Origin: Gammaproteobacteria bacterium
GTDB lineage: Bacteria; Pseudomonadota; Gammaproteobacteria; Pseudomonadales; Pseudohongiellaceae
DNA: 64,000 nt
Assembly (NCBI GenBank): GCA_030654835.1
Contig: JAURWS010000052.1
Location: forward strand, 1 to 64,000
Direction: 5' to 3'
The translations under genes were made by a program, and so were the position numbers. Shown in pieces: positions 53,765-62,821 of the stretch (the stretch's first letter is position 1; every line of letters starts with the position of its first letter). The notes beneath the pieces are model-generated. The model did no database searches. It was not told the DNA's origin and worked only from the letters and a program-made list of their open reading frames with translations.

Positions 53765-54381
53765 TGCTTGCGAGTCTCTTTATGCGGACTTGATTTAAGC
53801 GGGCCGGCCAGAAACCGGAAGATGTCGGGCAACGTGGCCTCGTAATTGACGAAGCTGTGGTCACCACCGGGCTGGATTATACTCGGTGACGACTTGTACT
53901 TGTCTACTGCGAGCCGGTAGTCGAGCGTCTCGTCACCGGTCTGCGCCAGCAACAACAGATTCTCCGGAAATTGCAGTGTCTCCACGCGCAGCGCCTGCAG
54001 CTGAGCGACATGCTCTGTGGTGATCTCATAACGGCGGCCGGAGTAATAATTGCGATTCACCCCCAGATGCGCCTGCCACAACGCATCGGGATTCACCGCC
54101 GGATTGATCAGCGCGGCACGCAACTGATAACGCTCGGCGAACCAGGTGGCGTAGTAACCGCCGAGCGAACTGCCGATCAGCGCCACGGGCAAGGTCTGCG
54201 CCTCGATGATCTCGCACAGTTCTGCAATGGCTTGACTCGGCACATGGGACAACTCCGGCACTGCGATGCGGTCAGTCATGCCAAGCGCTGTGCAGTAATC
54301 GTGAGTCACACGCGCTTTGTGCGAGAGAGGAGAACTGTTGAAACCGTGGATGTAGAGCAGGTAGAAAGCGTTGGAGATCAT
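53761..54381 (-). CDS. yqiA: YqiA-family esterase
   Basis: The 206-residue alpha/beta hydrolase has LYIHGFNSSP, the nucleophile elbow GSSLGGYYATW, a late DETLDYR and GGDHSF (His of the triad). It begins MISNAFYLL with GGAGCGAG just before the ATG. It lies between cpdA and parE in the same order as E. coli. The substrate is unknown; short-chain esters are cleaved by the E. coli protein. Confidence 0.85.
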   Translation of the reverse strand: MISNAFYLLYIHGFNSSPLSHKARVTHDYCTALGMTDRIAVPELSHVPSQAIAELCEIIEAQTLPVALIGSSLGGYYATWFAERYQLRAALINPAVNPDALWQAHLGVNRNYYSGRRYEITTEHVAQLQALRVETLQFPENLLLLAQTGDETLDYRLAVDKYKSSPSIIQPGGDHSFVNYEATLPDIFRFLAGPLKSSPHKETRKQ

Positions 54382-54389
54382 CTCGCTCC

Positions 54390-54424
54390 GAATCACGAAT
54401 CACGAATCACGAATCACGAATCAA
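54390..54424. repeat. 7-bp tandem repeat between cpdA and yqiA
   Basis: The unit GAATCAC occurs four times and a fifth time as GAATCAA, whose end forms the cpdA stop codon. It ends 9 bases from the yqiA start. Copy-number change would alter the spacing between cpdA and yqiA but not either frame, except at the cpdA stop. Confidence 0.8.
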
Positions 54425-55239
54425 TAACCGGTGGACTCATGGTCCACATCGAAGACATATCCTGTCACCCGTTCTGCGGCGCTCTCGATGCTTCCATTGC
54501 TGTGCAGATTGAACCAGCGGTAGGCCGGGCTGAGGTCGTCCAGGGCAAAATCGATGACCTCTGGTTTGAACTGGATACAGGTGGACGGGGTGCAGAAGTA
54601 GCGCACCCCTTCACGCAGGAAATCCAGTTCCTGATGAATATGGCCATAGACCACGGCACGTACCGAAGCGAAGCGATCGACCATGGCATTGAATTCGTCC
54701 TGATTATGCAGCCCGATGCCATTCATCCAATGGGCGCTGCCGGGCACTGGATTGTGGTGCAGGCAGACCAGCGTGTGCTCGATATGCGGATCGTCGTCCA
54801 CCGATTGCAGACACGACTCAAGGAAGGCAAGCTCACTGGCCGCCAGCATGCCATGCACCTCGCCGACGATGCTGGAGTCCAGCATGATGATCTGCCAGTT
54901 GCTGCATTTGATCAGTTTGCTGGAGGCCTCCCGGTGTGCCGGCGCCCTCTCCATGATCCCACGACGATCGTGATTGCCGGGAATCCAGTAGAAAGGAGCA
55001 CGCAGGCGATCCATGGCCTCACTGAACCGGACATAGGCTTCGAGCGACGCGTCCTGCGCAATGTCTCCCGTAGCCAATATGACATCGATACGGGGCTCTT
55101 TGCTCTCGACCAGCTCAATCACGCGCTCGAAGCTTTCCTGAGTATTGAGCTTGAGCAGCGCAGCTGTGGGGTCTCTGAACAGATGGCTATCGGTGATCTG
55201 TATCACTCGCAGTGGAGTGTCCGCTTGCGTCTTGATCAT
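54421..55239 (-). CDS. cpdA: 3',5'-cyclic-AMP phosphodiesterase CpdA
   Basis: The 272-residue metallophosphoesterase has ITDSHLF, ATGDIAQD, GNHDRRG, LHHNP and GHIHQELD, the metal-binding motifs. It hydrolyses cAMP and is normally placed between yqiB and yqiA in Gammaproteobacteria, as here. Given the class III cyclase in the same window, it probably sets the level of the same messenger. Confidence 0.9.
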   Translation of the reverse strand: MIKTQADTPLRVIQITDSHLFRDPTAALLKLNTQESFERVIELVESKEPRIDVILATGDIAQDASLEAYVRFSEAMDRLRAPFYWIPGNHDRRGIMERAPAHREASSKLIKCSNWQIIMLDSSIVGEVHGMLAASELAFLESCLQSVDDDPHIEHTLVCLHHNPVPGSAHWMNGIGLHNQDEFNAMVDRFASVRAVVYGHIHQELDFLREGVRYFCTPSTCIQFKPEVIDFALDDLSPAYRWFNLHSNGSIESAAERVTGYVFDVDHESTGY

Positions 55240-55242
55240 AAT

Positions 55243-55836
55243 TTACGCAGAACAGATGAATGCCAACGAGGTCAGACTACGGCCGGCCTGTATGCACAGG
55301 CTCAGCCACTCACCCAGGAATTCGTTTATCTGTCTCTTCTCATCCCGATGATACATTCTTGAATTAGGTATCGCGTATTTTGCCAGAAACGCTTTATGAC
55401 CCTGATAGGCAACCGCTTCGGCTGTCACTGCATCGTGATACAGGCGGATCATGATCCCAGGCGGACTGACCCAGGGGCTGACTCTGGTCAGCTGTACTAT
55501 TTCGAGTGTGCTGGTGTAGCGGAAGATTTCCACCACACTGATACGAACTCTGACCTCTTCTCCGGCGCCAACAGGCGAGGCCATTACAAATTCTCTCGTG
55601 TAGATAACATCGGCAGGCAGCGCCCCGACACTCACAAAATCCCGCACTGTAAAGTCCGGAATTCGACCCTCCAGACAAGGCCCGGAGGCACAGCCGGCAA
55701 GGCTTTGAAGACTGGTGGCTCGAAAGGATTCTAGTTCAGGCATCAGCTTTAGTAAACGAATATAATTGGCGTCGCAGTCCGCCATCTGGCGGATGAGATC
55801 GATACTGTACTGCCTGTTTCTGCCTGCCTGCGTCAC
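55243..55836 (-). CDS. yqiB: YqiB family protein (DUF1249)
   Basis: The 197-residue protein has YIRLLKLMPELE, IRLYHDAVTAEAVAYQGH and MYHRDEKRQINEFLGEWL, the DUF1249 pattern. Its GTG start overlaps the nudF stop by four bases. No activity is known. The neighbours nudF, yqiB and cpdA occur in the same order in E. coli. Confidence 0.9.
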   Translation of the reverse strand: MTQAGRNRQYSIDLIRQMADCDANYIRLLKLMPELESFRATSLQSLAGCASGPCLEGRIPDFTVRDFVSVGALPADVIYTREFVMASPVGAGEEVRVRISVVEIFRYTSTLEIVQLTRVSPWVSPPGIMIRLYHDAVTAEAVAYQGHKAFLAKYAIPNSRMYHRDEKRQINEFLGEWLSLCIQAGRSLTSLAFICSA

Positions 55837-56480
55837 ACCAGTTCTCTGCCTTTCCAGCGCTCCAGCAGCGCCTGTTTATTGATGACCAGCCATTGCATGG
55901 CGATGATGGTCATGGCGTTGTTCAACCGACCATCCTGCAATGCCTGCCATGCCTGATTCGAAGATAGCACATGCACGCGAATGTCCTCGTGTTCTTCGGC
56001 CAGCCCATGGATTCCTCCGGCGCGGCTCGCATCCACCCTGCCGCAAAACAGATCGATCTGCTCGTTGCTGCCACCGGGACTGCTGAAATAGCGGCAGATA
56101 TGCACCAGCTCACCTAGCGCACAACCGGCCTCTTCCAAGGCTTCGCGCCGCGCAACATCCTCGGCGCTTTCGCCCTCGTCAATGACCCCTGCCACCAATT
56201 CCAGCAGCCATGGCGAGGTGTCGTCTACTGGCGTCTGTGGCAGTGCTCCAACACGGAACTGCTCAATCAACACCACCTGATCCAGCTCGGGGTCATACAA
56301 CAACACCCCGGCAGCGTGGCCACGCTGGAACAACTCCCGCTCGAACTCCGCGCTCCAGCCACCAGCGAACAAACGGTGGCGCAGGCGCAGCTTCTCGATC
56401 CGGAAGAAGCCCTTGAAGACCTGGCGGCGGTCGAGGACGGTGACGTCCTGGTGACCATAGCTCGATTGCTGTGAATTCAT
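55833..56480 (-). CDS. nudF: ADP-ribose pyrophosphatase NudF
   Basis: The 215-residue Nudix hydrolase has the box GVIDEGESAEDVARREALEEAG (shown in parts: GVIDEGE, REALEEAG) with the conserved Glu residues, and the downstream YFSSPGGSNE loop typical of the ADP-ribose group. It cleaves ADP-ribose to AMP and ribose-5-phosphate. It heads the nudF-yqiB-cpdA-yqiA-parE operon. ATG at 56480 is preferred to 56495. Confidence 0.9.
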   Translation of the reverse strand: MNSQQSSYGHQDVTVLDRRQVFKGFFRIEKLRLRHRLFAGGWSAEFERELFQRGHAAGVLLYDPELDQVVLIEQFRVGALPQTPVDDTSPWLLELVAGVIDEGESAEDVARREALEEAGCALGELVHICRYFSSPGGSNEQIDLFCGRVDASRAGGIHGLAEEHEDIRVHVLSSNQAWQALQDGRLNNAMTIIAMQWLVINKQALLERWKGRELV

Positions 56481-56502
56481 GATGCGCGGGGGCAATGACC
56501 AA

Positions 56503-56784
56503 TCACGCCGTACGGCTCGTCACTTCCAGAAGATGGTAGCCGAACTGAGTGCGAACCGGACCCTGAACGGTATTGGGCTCGGCACTGAATACTACCTTGT
56601 CGAACTCCTTGACCATCTGACCCGGTCCGAAACGACCGAGATCTCCACCCTGATTGCGCGAAGGGCAGGATGAATATTGTTTGGCGATAGCAGCGAAATC
56701 TTCGCCAGCCTCGATACGGGATTTCAGTTCCAGACACTGGGCTTCGGTGTCGACGAGAATGTGTCTGGCGGTGGCTGAGGCCAT
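56503..56784 (-). CDS. ppiC: parvulin-type peptidyl-prolyl isomerase (PpiC-like)
   Basis: The 93-residue, one-domain protein has ARHILVDT, FAAIAKQYSSCPSRNQGGDLGRF and VRTQFGYHLLEV, the parvulin active-site pattern. No signal peptide is present, so it is cytoplasmic. It sits 22 bases before nudF. ATG is preceded by AAGGAG. Confidence 0.9.
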   Translation of the reverse strand: MASATARHILVDTEAQCLELKSRIEAGEDFAAIAKQYSSCPSRNQGGDLGRFGPGQMVKEFDKVVFSAEPNTVQGPVRTQFGYHLLEVTSRTA

Positions 56785-56853
56785 GAATAACTCCTTGCAG
56801 TGATGATGATGCGGATTCTGCGCACTAAGCGCTCCCGGGCATTATGCCCGAGG

Positions 56854-56878
56854 AATCGCGTGCAGGCACGCCCCCACA
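56854..56878. repeat. REP-like palindrome, subtype B
   Basis: 25 bases matching the copy at 5681-5705 with one difference; a GCGTGC/GCACGC dyad. It lies in the short space between ppiC and the pilin gene. Confidence 0.65.
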
Positions 56879-56929
56879 GTCAGATCAGTGTTTGATGTCG
56901 AGCAAGGAATTTTCGAAACCAGCCGTGTG

Positions 56930-57388
56930 CTAGCGCCAACAGTTGTCGACGGTGTCTCCGCTCGACGCCTTCAACCCGGTGTTGGTAATCGTCAGGGTTG
57001 TGCAACTGTCAACCGCCTGATCACCTTGCGGGGTGGCTGTTGCCACGAAACAGGTGCTGATGGTACCAGTGGCACACGCAGCAACCGCGACGACGTACAA
57101 GCCGCTTTCCGAGGTGAGCGTCGCCACAGCGGGACTCGATAGTGGGTCGGCATTCGTGGAGAAAGAATTATTGTCGGAATAGAAGCGCTCCTGATTGGCG
57201 GCAACACGCAAGAGCAGGCTTTGCGCCTCTGCTCTGCCACTGGTGCGCACGCTCTGCTGATAGGCTGGCAGAGCGACCGCAGCGAGGATGCCAATGATCG
57301 CCACTACAATCATCAACTCGATAAGACTGAAGCCGCGCAACTCGCGAGCCCCTGCCACCGCACCATTGTCAGCCTCTTTCCGCAGCAT
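56930..57388 (-). CDS. pilE: type IV pilin-like protein (PilE-type), second copy
   Basis: The 152-residue prepilin has a leader ending RELRG, then [26 protein letters not shown] (helix, cut over the N-terminal 25). The peptidase site G-F with E5 is intact. Two late cysteines (SCTTLTIT and DNCWR) can form the C-terminal disulfide loop. It lies 40 bases after the other pilin gene and after pilY1. The ribosome site GAGGAA precedes the ATG. It is either a minor pilin or a second major pilin. Confidence 0.8.
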   Translation of the reverse strand: MLRKEADNGAVAGARELRGFSLIELMIVVAIIGILAAVALPAYQQSVRTSGRAEAQSLLLRVAANQERFYSDNNSFSTNADPLSSPAVATLTSESGLYVVAVAACATGTISTCFVATATPQGDQAVDSCTTLTITNTGLKASSGDTVDNCWR

Positions 57389-57428
57389 TTACGTTCCTCA
57401 GTGATCATCAAGGGAGACCTTGATGTCA

Positions 57429-57944
57429 TTACCAGCAATCGGAGGCGTCGCCGGTGCCGGACTCGGTGCGCTGCCCACCATCGGTCAACGTCAGGGTCGC
57501 ACATTCAGTGTCATCGGCCTGACTGAGCTGCGGCACGGCAGAGACCGTAAACGAATTGGCACTGGCACTGACAATGGTCAAGGCATAGATGCGGTCGGTG
57601 GAATCTGAAGCGACCTCGTCCCGGGAGTTGGACAAGGCAATGGCGCTCTGGGCTGCAATGGCATAGGTCAGATCGGCACTGTAACCGAGGTTGTCGAGAT
57701 CATCGGTATAGACACGGTTGTCCAGCCGGAACTGTTCCTCGCGGTTGGCCAGGTCGAGCAACGCCGCCTGGGCGATGGGACGATTGCCCGAGAGCACGCT
57801 GCCCTGATAGGCCGGGATGGCAATCGCGGCCAGCGTGCCGATGATCGCCACGACGATCAGCAGCTCCACCAGGGTATAACCGCGCTGCGCGCCCGCGCGA
57901 TCTCTCTGTCCACACCGTCCACACTGTCCACCGACTTTCAGCAT
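57429..57944 (-). CDS. pilE: type IV pilin-like protein (PilE-type)
   Basis: The 171-residue prepilin has an unusually Cys- and Arg-rich leader of 22 residues (KVGGQCGRCGQRDRAGAQRG), then YTLVELLIVVAIIGTLAAIAIPAYQG, with E5. The disulfide-like cysteines are ECATLTLTDGG and ASDCW. It follows pilY1 in the pilin operon. GGAGAGG before the ATG supports the start. A related gene lies directly downstream. Confidence 0.8.
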   Translation of the reverse strand: MLKVGGQCGRCGQRDRAGAQRGYTLVELLIVVAIIGTLAAIAIPAYQGSVLSGNRPIAQAALLDLANREEQFRLDNRVYTDDLDNLGYSADLTYAIAAQSAIALSNSRDEVASDSTDRIYALTIVSASANSFTVSAVPQLSQADDTECATLTLTDGGQRTESGTGDASDCW

Positions 57945-57985
57945 TCGTCCTCTCCCAAATCGTCCGCAAAAACTGCCTTTAGACC

Positions 57986-60900
57986 TCAGTCCACATCCTT
58001 TTCATACCAGAATGTCTTCCAGAATGCACGCCCACCATTTGGCTGCAGTTCCAGATCCGGAGGCAGAATGAAGTCGCCGACCGGCACTACTTCGGCCGGA
58101 ATGCCGCCAGAGTTGAGGGGGTCGAAGCGATCGTCCTTGACCAGTTCCACATCGCCGCCATCGCTGGCGTCGTAGTTGTTCACCGGCGCTCCGGTGTGAA
58201 TATTCACCGCATACAGACGCCCGGACCCTTCTGAGGGCGCGCAGGAAGTGCCCTCCTCTTCGTCCGATCCCTCGGGCAGGAACGTCGTGAAGAAGATCGA
58301 GCCGAACGCCGTCAGCGCCGGCGCCAGAGCCTTCTCTCCGGTCCCCTCCAGTTGCAGCTTCCAGCCATTGGTCAGGTCGGCCGTGCACTCGTCATCGTTG
58401 ATGCAGGTATTCGTGATGTCACCGAGGCCATTGGTGTTGGTCGCCGCGTCATAGTTATTGTGATTGCGAGCAGTCCCGGCAACCGTGCCGGACGTGACAT
58501 TGCGATCCTTGATCATGTAGAACCAGTTGTCGGCGCCGGTTTCCTTTGGATCTTCGCGGTTACCGCTGCCGATGATGACAGCATCGAAAGCGCCGCTGTC
58601 GTCGGCACTGAAGACAACGTCCGGGCGGTGGAAGAAGCGGCGGTCGTTGGCACCATCGACAGGCGCAAGGTCATCCATCCCGAGGTTGGCCGTTTCGCTG
58701 GCGAACCAGTCGTTGCGATTGTCCGTCGTCGTGCTGGAGGGCAGGTCCACGCGCCAGACCGTGCCACCCATGTCGCCGACGTAGAGGCGGTCGATATTGC
58801 CATCGGCATCGGTATCCAGAGCAGCCAGATCGGAGGGGATGCTGTCGACCATGCCGACATGGTTGTATTCGACGGAAGACACTGAACCAGTCGCGGCACC
58901 GGCAGTCACCTTCCAGACCAGCTCACCGGTCTCGGCGTTGACGATGAAGATGGCGTTGCCAGCGCTGTCATCAGTGCTGGCGCTGTCCTTGTTCTCGTCA
59001 TAGCCGCCGCCGAAAATCAGCACGGGAGTGGCAGTGGCTCCAAACTGCACATTGCCTACGCGCGGACTTGAGAAGGTAAGCCCCAGTTCGGCGAAATCAC
59101 CAGCGTCCTGCTCGATCGTCCAGAGATATTCGGGAGCGTCCGGGTTGGTAATATCGAGCGCGTAGTAGCCGTAACCGCCCCGGCGCATCCCGAAGAAGGC
59201 ATAGACCTTGTCGCTGGAATCCGGATTGCCAGAGGAGTCCTCACCAATCGTGCCATCGGCATCAGTGTCCACGATGTAGGTCGACGCCGCACCGTCCACG
59301 GTGTAGGGATGATCCGTCGTGGAGAGGTTGTCGCGCAGATTCTGCATGTGCGTCATTACCGCGCGTGGCATGAATGCCCAGCTCTCCACCCCGGACTCCG
59401 CAGCACCGGACGTGGTATTGGAGAACATGTGCATCATGCCGTCTTCGGCGCCCATCAAGATGCGGATATCAGGATTGCTTTCGGTGTAGCTGCCCCGCGC
59501 GCCGTAGTTGATCGGCAGCGGACGCGAGTGCAGCGGAGCACCGAGCAGCCAGGGGCGCACGTCATCGAGCGCGCCATCGACATCTTCATCGTCCACGTCC
59601 AGACCCCTGATCCAGCGGATCAAATCAGGCGCATCGCCTACTGCCACGCCAAGATTGGTCGCGAGGGCAGCGGACTGGGTTACTTCCAGATCAAGCAGAG
59701 TCGTGCCCGAGGCGGGCTCGGTAAAGAGCTGCCGCGTGGTGGCACTGTTGTTGTCGCCGATGCTCCAGGCTGTTCCGTCTATGTAGCCGGGAATCTGCTG
59801 ACCGGCGCCACCGCGTTCGATGGCGCGACCATCGGCGCCTTCGACCTCGTCGGCAGCGAGGTCGGCAGCGGGAAGCTCGCCGGCATCAGTCCAGAACGTC
59901 AGGGCGCCATGCTCAATGCGGCCATCGGTGGCGATCGCACTGTTGCCGTTTGCATCCACAAGGGTCAGCGAGGCGCTGCCCATCTCGTCGACACTCTCCT
60001 CGATCTTCAGCTTCTTGAGGTTGCCCGACCAGCGGGGACGGCCATCGGCATCGACACTGAACTGGGCAAGGAAGACGTTGTCCACCAGGTCCGAACGGTT
60101 GAAGACGTTGACCGGCACGGAGGCTGCCACGAAGGTCGTGCTGGTGGCCAGGATCTGCCGGAAGATGCTGCGCATGTCCTCCAGGAAGACGCCTGGGTCG
60201 TCCAGCTCGATAGCGCCCGCAGTGCCACCTGCAGAGGCGTAACTATTGGTGGTGGTGTTGACTTGTGCGGCGACGAAGTAGGAGGTCAGGTTCTGATCGC
60301 CATCGATATCCGGCCAACCATCCTCGCCGCTGGCGAGATCAGTGTCGTACATCAACTCGATGACGTCGGGGAAAGTGAAGTTGCGGGCAGTAATGCCCAA
60401 CCCTCCACTGCCCGCAGCCAGGCGCATTTCAGCATCGGAGTTGTCTTCCTGGCTGGAAACCTGAAACATCACATTGATGGCAAAGTTCTGACTGCAGGCA
60501 TAGTCCAGAGCATCATCAAAGGGCGTGACATAGTTGACGCCGCTCTCGATGGTGGAGTCCCAGCTGAAATCAGGGTAGTCAACATCCAGGTTGGAGGCCG
60601 TGCCAGTGCCATAATCAGCCCAGCCCAGGTGTCCGTTGTAAATGCCTTGCCCGGTCAGGTAGCGGAACAGCTCGAAATAGAGCTCCTTCCCTTGATACGA
60701 ATGGTTCAGCGACCCTCCCGGCGTCGGGATAGCCCAGAGCTTGTCCATCAGCGCTGCTTTGGCGCCATTGCTGTCAGATGAGTCGAAACTCTGGAAGCCT
60801 TGCAATATGTAGGCGCCGTTGCTGCAGCCAGTCTTGGTGGGGCCGGCCGTGGTTCCACCAGTGCAGGAGTTGGCGTGGTTCATCATGAACCCGACCTTGA

Positions 60901-61216
60901 CCCCATCCAGCTCGTCGAACAGCGCGGAAAATGCGGCACGCATGCCATCGAACAGAGTGACCGTCCCCGGACCCGTGTCCAGATAGGAATACGCCTCACC
61001 AAGCAAAGTGCCACAGGAGCCGGAGGGATCCTGCGGAGAGACCTCAGTGCACAACGTGGAACCCAGGTTGGAACGGTAATCCAGAGTCAGCATGACCAGC
61101 GGCTCGGCTGTATTGGAGGGCGAGGCATTCAGATAGATGTCGGTATCGTCCGCGACCGACTTCCACTGCACACAGGCAACAGTGGCGAACAACCCCAGCA
61201 TATTGATGGCTTTCAT
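57986..61216 (-). CDS. pilY1: type IV pilus tip adhesin PilY1
   Basis: The 1076-residue secreted protein has a signal peptide (MKAINMLGLFATVACVQ) and a von Willebrand A-like N-terminal half (residues about 50-440). The C-terminal beta-propeller (PilC/PilY1 family, about 580-1060) carries Ca-binding DTDADGTIG and DTDADGNID loops. It is the tip protein and regulator of pilus retraction and surface sensing. The DxSxS-type MIDAS of the A domain is degenerate (LDYRSNLGS). It lies in the minor pilin operon after pilX. The upstream ATG is discarded because the signal peptide starts here. Confidence 0.9.
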   Translation of the reverse strand: MKAINMLGLFATVACVQWKSVADDTDIYLNASPSNTAEPLVMLTLDYRSNLGSTLCTEVSPQDPSGSCGTLLGEAYSYLDTGPGTVTLFDGMRAAFSALFDELDGVKVGFMMNHANSCTGGTTAGPTKTGCSNGAYILQGFQSFDSSDSNGAKAALMDKLWAIPTPGGSLNHSYQGKELYFELFRYLTGQGIYNGHLGWADYGTGTASNLDVDYPDFSWDSTIESGVNYVTPFDDALDYACSQNFAINVMFQVSSQEDNSDAEMRLAAGSGGLGITARNFTFPDVIELMYDTDLASGEDGWPDIDGDQNLTSYFVAAQVNTTTNSYASAGGTAGAIELDDPGVFLEDMRSIFRQILATSTTFVAASVPVNVFNRSDLVDNVFLAQFSVDADGRPRWSGNLKKLKIEESVDEMGSASLTLVDANGNSAIATDGRIEHGALTFWTDAGELPAADLAADEVEGADGRAIERGGAGQQIPGYIDGTAWSIGDNNSATTRQLFTEPASGTTLLDLEVTQSAALATNLGVAVGDAPDLIRWIRGLDVDDEDVDGALDDVRPWLLGAPLHSRPLPINYGARGSYTESNPDIRILMGAEDGMMHMFSNTTSGAAESGVESWAFMPRAVMTHMQNLRDNLSTTDHPYTVDGAASTYIVDTDADGTIGEDSSGNPDSSDKVYAFFGMRRGGYGYYALDITNPDAPEYLWTIEQDAGDFAELGLTFSSPRVGNVQFGATATPVLIFGGGYDENKDSASTDDSAGNAIFIVNAETGELVWKVTAGAATGSVSSVEYNHVGMVDSIPSDLAALDTDADGNIDRLYVGDMGGTVWRVDLPSSTTTDNRNDWFASETANLGMDDLAPVDGANDRRFFHRPDVVFSADDSGAFDAVIIGSGNREDPKETGADNWFYMIKDRNVTSGTVAGTARNHNNYDAATNTNGLGDITNTCINDDECTADLTNGWKLQLEGTGEKALAPALTAFGSIFFTTFLPEGSDEEEGTSCAPSEGSGRLYAVNIHTGAPVNNYDASDGGDVELVKDDRFDPLNSGGIPAEVVPVGDFILPPDLELQPNGGRAFWKTFWYEKDVD

Positions 61217-61258
61217 AGTCTTTCCCTTCTCCTCAAACCTGCGATACACCCACCGCCC

Positions 61259-61813
61259 TCAGTTGGACTGCGCGCTGCGGGGGACCAGTACTATTACTCC
61301 CTGCACCACACCCGCCCGGCCCTCGTTGTCGGCAGTACCGTCATAGGTGGCGTCAACCTGAAAACGTGCCGCAAAAAAAGCATCAGCGCTGGAATTGATT
61401 CCGCGTGGTGCCGGGGTCAGCGCTGGCGCCAGCCTCTCGACAATCACCTCGGCCTTGCTGGCGTCCGCCGTCGCCACGATATCCTGACTGATCGCGACCG
61501 TATTGGCCGTGCAGTCGTCGACGTTAGCGGTGCAGTTGATGTAGCCGGTATCCCCCGACACCACGACATTGTCCGGATTGGTGACGACCTCATCCACGAT
61601 GGACTGCGCCAACTGCAACGTGTTCACGCGGGTCTGTTCATTGCCCGCCATCCGCATGCCCATGGTGCTGGTGCGCATGGTCGTCGCGGCAGCGAAGGTC
61701 AGAATGGCGAGGAATATCAGCGCCACCAGCAAGATGCTGCCTCTCTCCCGGTCTGGCCGAGCCCGCACTTGTACGCGCTCGGCAGATGAACCCTTCATTC
61801 GCAACATTGGCAT
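61259..61813 (-). CDS. pilX: minor pilin assembly protein PilX
   Basis: The 184-residue protein has a hydrophobic N-terminal helix after ERGSILLVALIFLAILTFAA, the PilX form in which the prepilin-like site G-S differs from GFTLIE. CTANVDDC may form the disulfide. Its ATG overlaps the pilW stop. It belongs to the priming complex of minor pilins. Confidence 0.85.
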   Translation of the reverse strand: MPMLRMKGSSAERVQVRARPDRERGSILLVALIFLAILTFAAATTMRTSTMGMRMAGNEQTRVNTLQLAQSIVDEVVTNPDNVVVSGDTGYINCTANVDDCTANTVAISQDIVATADASKAEVIVERLAPALTPAPRGINSSADAFFAARFQVDATYDGTADNEGRAGVVQGVIVLVPRSAQSN

Positions 61814-62772
61814 CAGCTTCCCAGCCCCGAGAGGTTTGCAGGATTGCGCAACACAACAGTGGTATTGAAGACCCGGCGGTAATAACTGTCGTTGAAGGCA
61901 GCAACTACCGTGTTACCCAGAGTATAGGTCTTGTCATTGGTATAGCCTGGTACAGAATTCACACTTCGCACCAAAACATAAATGCGGGCGGAGACGGCGT
62001 CACCAAGCTCCGTATCACTGGGCGCCTCTGTGAAGTAGTCCGCCACAAAGTCACCGTCGTCATCCACGCCGAATTCGATCTGCAGCATTTCCACGCCGTC
62101 GACCAGACACTCAGTCATCATCGTGCCCGCCGTGCTGGGGTCGAGCGTCGCGTGGCAGAGCGAAGGCAGATCATCACCCGCTTCCAGATAGTAGTCGCGG
62201 ATGTAGAACACCCGTGGCATGTACAGCCAGTTTCCGGGAGTGCCAGACACCGCAGGTGGAGTGTCCGCGCCACCCCCCACATACATGCTGCCGGCCACGC
62301 CGTTGGTACGCAGATACAGTTGATCGGCCAGCACATCAGCGTCTGCAGTCGCGTTGTCGGCGACCCGCTTGATGGCGACAATATCCGAACCGGCGGCGAT
62401 GGTAGTGGAATCGATGCATTCGAACTGGGAGGCCACCGCTGCAGCGCTGGCGTCGTTGAGAAACTCCAGGGCGTTAAGATCCATCAGCCAGGGCGTCGCG
62501 CCATCACCACAGTCGAGGGCGACGGCGACCGAATCATGTTCGGTCATTTCACTGATTTCGAGGAACTTGCCCCAGAACCCTGCCATCGCCAGTTCGCGGC
62601 TGATGGTACGGATCACGAAGCGTCCGTTCTCCAGCAGCCGGGATATCTGCTCATCCTGGATGGCGCTGCGGTTATTGTTCATGAATACCAGCACCGCGCC
62701 GGAGATGAGCACGAGCCCCAGTGTCAGCGAAACCATCAGCTCGATCAGCGTAAAACCCTGCTGCCTCTTCAT
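61813..62772 (-). CDS. pilW: minor pilin PilW
   Basis: The 319-residue prepilin has a short leader (MKRQQG), then FTLIELMVSLTLGLVLISGAVL, with E5. The remainder is a soluble head with several cysteines. AAGGG eight bases before the chosen ATG supports this start; an ATG at 62817 gives a 22-residue leader. It is between pilV and pilX. Confidence 0.85.
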   Translation of the reverse strand: MKRQQGFTLIELMVSLTLGLVLISGAVLVFMNNNRSAIQDEQISRLLENGRFVIRTISRELAMAGFWGKFLEISEMTEHDSVAVALDCGDGATPWLMDLNALEFLNDASAAAVASQFECIDSTTIAAGSDIVAIKRVADNATADADVLADQLYLRTNGVAGSMYVGGGADTPPAVSGTPGNWLYMPRVFYIRDYYLEAGDDLPSLCHATLDPSTAGTMMTECLVDGVEMLQIEFGVDDDGDFVADYFTEAPSDTELGDAVSARIYVLVRSVNSVPGYTNDKTYTLGNTVVAAFNDSYYRRVFNTTVVLRNPANLSGLGS

Positions 62773-62821
62773 GCCTGCAACCCTTGTATGGTGCTCTGTC
62801 CTGGGATGGCGTGACATCGCC

